In this document: in pieces, positions 61,361-64,000 of the stretch | How positions within the stretch are numbered: position 1 is the first letter of the stretch | How the letters are laid out: every line of letters starts with the position of its first letter | Source of the DNA: Alphaproteobacteria bacterium | Lineage (GTDB): Bacteria > Pseudomonadota > Alphaproteobacteria > UBA828 | Direction: 5' to 3' | Assembly (NCBI GenBank): GCA_022826665.1 | Contig: JAJDUK010000056.1 | Span: 1-64,000, forward strand | DNA: 64,000 nucleotides | The notes under the pieces: model-generated | The model's input: only the letters and a program-made list of their open reading frames with translations | Told to the model about the DNA's origin: nothing | The model's database searches: none | Position numbers and translations under genes: made by a program

Positions 61361-61849
61361 TTATTCCTGTGAGACGTCTTCGCTTTCAAGGTCCAGACCG
61401 GTGGAGCCGAAGCCGCCGGCGCCTCTCTCGCTTGGCGGCACCTCGCCCTCCACCAGACGCGCACGGCAGACCGACGAGATCACGAGCTGGGCGATGCGCA
61501 TGCCGCGCTCGACGACAAATGGGGCACCGCCCCAATTGACCAGCAGCACGCCGATCTCGCCCCGATAGTCGGAATCGATGGTGCCGGGAGCGTTGAGCAC
61601 GGTCACGCCGTGCTTGAGCGCGAGGCCGGAGCGCGGCCTGATCTGGCCCTCGAAGCCCTCCGGCAGCGCCAGCGCCAGCCCGGTCCCGACCAGGGCGCGG
61701 GCGCCTGGCGCAAGCGTGAGCGGGCCTGTAGCGGCGTACAGATCGAGGCCGGCGCTGCCGGCACTGGCGTAGCTGGGGAGCGGCAAGTCGCGGCCATGGG
61801 CGAGGCGCTGGACTGTGATCTCGACCGGTGCCTCCACCGGCGCGCTCAT
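61361..61849 (-). CDS. dut: Deoxyuridine 5'-triphosphate nucleotidohydrolase
   Basis: 162 residues, trimeric dUTPase. The five motifs are present: [43 protein letters not shown] and [10 protein letters not shown]. It converts dUTP to dUMP, limiting uracil in DNA. The start overlaps the coaBC stop by 4 bp (ATGA at 61846-61849), a conserved alphaproteobacterial arrangement. Confidence 0.96.
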   Translation of the reverse strand: MSAPVEAPVEITVQRLAHGRDLPLPSYASAGSAGLDLYAATGPLTLAPGARALVGTGLALALPEGFEGQIRPRSGLALKHGVTVLNAPGTIDSDYRGEIGVLLVNWGGAPFVVERGMRIAQLVISSVCRARLVEGEVPPSERGAGGFGSTGLDLESEDVSQE

Positions 61850-63135
61850 GCCGTCTCAGCGTCCGAGGAGAGCGCTTCGACGATGCGCTGGACCAGCCGC
61901 GCGGCGACCTCGGCTTTGCTCATGCGCGGCCACTGTTCGACTGCGGGCGCCCCGCCTCCCTCAGCGCGCGTTAGGAGGTGGATGACATTCCCGTCGTCGC
62001 CGAAGACCGCGCCCTCCGCCACCCGGTTGGCGAGGATCCAGTCGCAACCCTTGGCCGTGAGCTTGGCGGCGGCATTGGCTTCGACGTCCTCGGTCTCGGC
62101 GGCGAAACCCACGACCAGTCGCGGGCGCTTCGGGCCAGGGGCGCTGAGCGTGGCCAGAATGTCCGGGTTCTCTGTGAGCTCCAGCGTAGGAGCGCCGTCG
62201 CTCTGTCCCTCGCCCCTCCGGGGCTTCTTGATCTTCTGGTCCTGGGGCGCCGCTGCGCGCCAGTCCGAAACCGCCGCCGCGCAGATGGCGACATCGGCAG
62301 GCAGGCCCTGCTCGCAGGCGGCCAACATCTCCTCGGCCGTCTCGATGCGCACCGTCTCGACCCCCTCTGGCGCCGCCTCAGCCGTCGGGCCCGAGACGAG
62401 CAGCACGTCGGCGCCCGCCTCGGCGCAAGCGGCGGCGATGGCGTGGCCCTGCTTGCCCGACGAGCGGTTGCCGAGGAAGCGCACCGGGTCGATGGGCTCG
62501 TAGGTCGGGCCGCTGGTGATCAAGACCCGCAGGCCGGCGAGGGAGCCGGAGCGGGCGGCCAGAACGTCGGCGATGGCGGCCACGATCTCCGGCACCTCGG
62601 CCATGCGGCCGGGGCCGCTCTCGCCCTCCGCCAGCGGGCCGTCGTTGGGGCCCACGACGGCGACGCCGTCGGCCTCAAGGCGCGCCCGGTTGCGCGCCGT
62701 CGCGGGGTGCTGCCACATCCGCGTGTTCATCGCGGGCGCCAGCAGCGTGGGCTTGTCCGCCGCGATCAGCGTGGAGGTCGCGAGGTCATCGGCGATGCCG
62801 TGGGCCATCTTGGCCATGATGTCGGCGGTGGCCGGCGCCACCACCACGATATCGGCCTGCTGCCCCAGCCTGATGTGGGCGATCTCGCTTTCTGCGGTGA
62901 GCGCGAGTGTGTCGGTGTGGACCGTCTGCCCGGCCAGGGTCTCGACCGAGAGAGGCGTAACGAATTCGGCGCCGGCACGGGTCAGGATGCAGCGCACGTG
63001 CGCGCCGTTCTCCCGCAGCCGCCGGATCAGGTCGAGGCACTTGTAGGCGGCGATGCCGCCCGCGATCACCAGCAGGATTCTGCTGCCGCGCAACGCTGCG
63101 GCGTCCGCTCCGCCCCTGTTTTCCGCGTTCTGCAT
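61846..63135 (-). CDS. coaBC: Bifunctional phosphopantothenoylcysteine decarboxylase/synthetase
   Basis: 429 residues. CoaC part: [16 protein letters not shown] (flavodoxin-like FMN site) and [12 protein letters not shown] with the conserved Asn. CoaB part: [26 protein letters not shown] and [13 protein letters not shown]. Catalyses two steps of coenzyme A synthesis. Overlaps dut. Confidence 0.96.
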   Translation of the reverse strand: MQNAENRGGADAAALRGSRILLVIAGGIAAYKCLDLIRRLRENGAHVRCILTRAGAEFVTPLSVETLAGQTVHTDTLALTAESEIAHIRLGQQADIVVVAPATADIMAKMAHGIADDLATSTLIAADKPTLLAPAMNTRMWQHPATARNRARLEADGVAVVGPNDGPLAEGESGPGRMAEVPEIVAAIADVLAARSGSLAGLRVLITSGPTYEPIDPVRFLGNRSSGKQGHAIAAACAEAGADVLLVSGPTAEAAPEGVETVRIETAEEMLAACEQGLPADVAICAAAVSDWRAAAPQDQKIKKPRRGEGQSDGAPTLELTENPDILATLSAPGPKRPRLVVGFAAETEDVEANAAAKLTAKGCDWILANRVAEGAVFGDDGNVIHLLTRAEGGGAPAVEQWPRMSKAEVAARLVQRIVEALSSDAETA

Positions 63136-63188
63136 GCGATTACGCTAAGGGGGCCGGGCAAGCCCGGCAAGAGCCGCGCCGGCCCCGC

Positions 63189-64000
63189 TCAGGGCCAGCG
63201 CACCTCGGGCGGGAGCGACATCAGGATCGCCTCGGTGTTGCCGCCGGTCTCCAGCCCGAAGCGCGTGCCGCGATCATAGAGCAGGTTGAACTCGACGTAG
63301 CGGCCGCGGCGCGCGAGCTGGTGCGCGCGCTGCTCATCGGTCCAGGGCTCGCCCATGCGGCGGCGCACGAGCTTCGGATAGATGTCCAGGAAGGCGCGGC
63401 CGACATCCTGGGTGAAGGCGAAATCCGCCGCCCAGTCGCCCGTATTGAGATCGTCGTAGAAGATGCCGCCGACCCCGCGCGCCTCCTCGCGGTGGGGCAG
63501 GTGGAAGTATCGATCGCACCAGGCCTTGAAGCGCGGGTAGTAGTCGGCGTCGTGGCGCGCGCAGGCTCGGCTGAGTGCAGCGTGAAAGTCCGCCGTGTCA
63601 CGCTCGTCCGGGTAGGCGGGCGTGAGATCGGTGCCGCCGCCGAACCACCACGTGCTGGTGACGATATGTCTGGTGTTCATGTGGACCGCCGGCACCAGCG
63701 GCGAGCGCATGTGGGCCACGACTGAGATGCCGCTCGCCCAGAAGCGGCCATCCTCGGCGGCGCCCGTGATCTTCTCGCGAAAGCTCTCAGAAAACGTGCC
63801 GTGGACGGTGGAGACGTTGACGCCCACCTTCTCGAACACACGGCCGAGCATGAGCGACATCACGCCTCCGCCGCCGCCGGGGCGCTCCCAGGCCTTGCGC
63901 CGGAAGCGGCCGGGACGGGAACCCGCCGTCTCTGCCTCGTTCTCGATCGCCTCGAAGGCGGCGCAGATCTCGTCCCGCAGCGTCTCGAACCAGGCCCTCG
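63189..64000 (-). CDS. hemF: Aerobic coproporphyrinogen III oxidase (3' part; runs off the right edge)
   Basis: 270 residues are visible, starting [18 protein letters not shown] at the window edge and continuing [34 protein letters not shown] and [16 protein letters not shown], ending SLPPEVRWP. The N-terminus, including the start codon, lies outside the window. The enzyme decarboxylates coproporphyrinogen III with O2 in haem synthesis. Reading continues open to base 64000. Confidence 0.96.
   Translation of the reverse strand, partial: RAWFETLRDEICAAFEAIENEAETAGSRPGRFRRKAWERPGGGGGVMSLMLGRVFEKVGVNVSTVHGTFSESFREKITGAAEDGRFWASGISVVAHMRSPLVPAVHMNTRHIVTSTWWFGGGTDLTPAYPDERDTADFHAALSRACARHDADYYPRFKAWCDRYFHLPHREEARGVGGIFYDDLNTGDWAADFAFTQDVGRAFLDIYPKLVRRRMGEPWTDEQRAHQLARRGRYVEFNLLYDRGTRFGLETGGNTEAILMSLPPEVRWP

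Overview
The window is a 64 kb piece of a high-GC genome, almost certainly an alphaproteobacterium (Rhodospirillales-like). The groES-groEL operon has a CIRCE operator and a typical alphaproteobacterial GroEL start. Many catabolic genes (short-chain dehydrogenases, phytanoyl-CoA dioxygenase, dimethylglycine dehydrogenase-like, amidohydrolases, CitE-like lyase) sit in short overlapping operons. No rRNA, tRNA or CRISPR array was seen.

Layout. 1-11.5 kb is an accessory region. It holds a PilN-like lipoprotein secretin cut by the window edge, a DNA-binding protein with duplicated modules, an S24 (C1-like) repressor, an IS66 transposase relic, a 1,878-residue Calx-beta autotransporter and a tyrosine integrase. 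The autotransporter reading frame runs through eleven copies of an 8-bp repeat placed just after a strong ribosome binding site, so it looks phase variable. Next comes the fullest copy of a three-copy repeat carrying a DUF3486 gene.

11.5-19.6 kb is a carbohydrate uptake and oxidation locus: a ThuA/GATase1-like protein, two SDRs, an SMP-30 lactonase, two permeases and a Tat-exported binding protein on the minus strand, with the importer ATPase divergent. 19.7-24.7 kb holds an alpha/beta hydrolase, a CitE-like lyase, a peptide deformylase, the second DUF3486 repeat copy and a collapsed sugar-epimerase relic. 24.7-37.2 kb is a catabolic block (PhyH, M20 amidohydrolase, metal-dependent amidohydrolase, hydrolase, DMGDH-like, PNPOx-like, PuuE-like, SDRs, DUF2182, amidase).

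37.2-39.4 kb is groESL with a CIRCE operator and a perfect terminator, followed by the third repeat copy and an SDR that lacks the usual Tyr/Lys pair. 40.7 kb has a 174-bp MITE-like element, then an ERG4/ERG24-type sterol reductase homologue. 42-47.7 kb carries a methyltransferase, LDH2-type dehydrogenase, AI-2E-family protein, YqaA-like membrane protein, SIS protein and two paralogous periplasmic CxxxC proteins. 48-50.3 kb has a gamma-glutamyltransferase and an AT-rich HicB/HicA-like pair.

50.4-54.9 kb holds a ketopantoate-reductase-like gene, an oxalate-CoA-ligase-like gene and acs. 54.9-56.1 kb is a second MITE copy with an IS630 element inserted at its end. The rest is housekeeping: Rieske protein, class-III aminotransferase, AIR-synthase-like protein, MoeB/ThiF, CysK, a small exported protein, dut, coaBC and hemF (cut by the right edge).

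The strongest candidates for something new are the octamer-switched autotransporter, the DUF3486 repeat family with intact ends and different internal deletions, the MITE whose ends resemble the resident IS630, the paired CxxxC periplasmic proteins, and the sterol-reductase-like gene.
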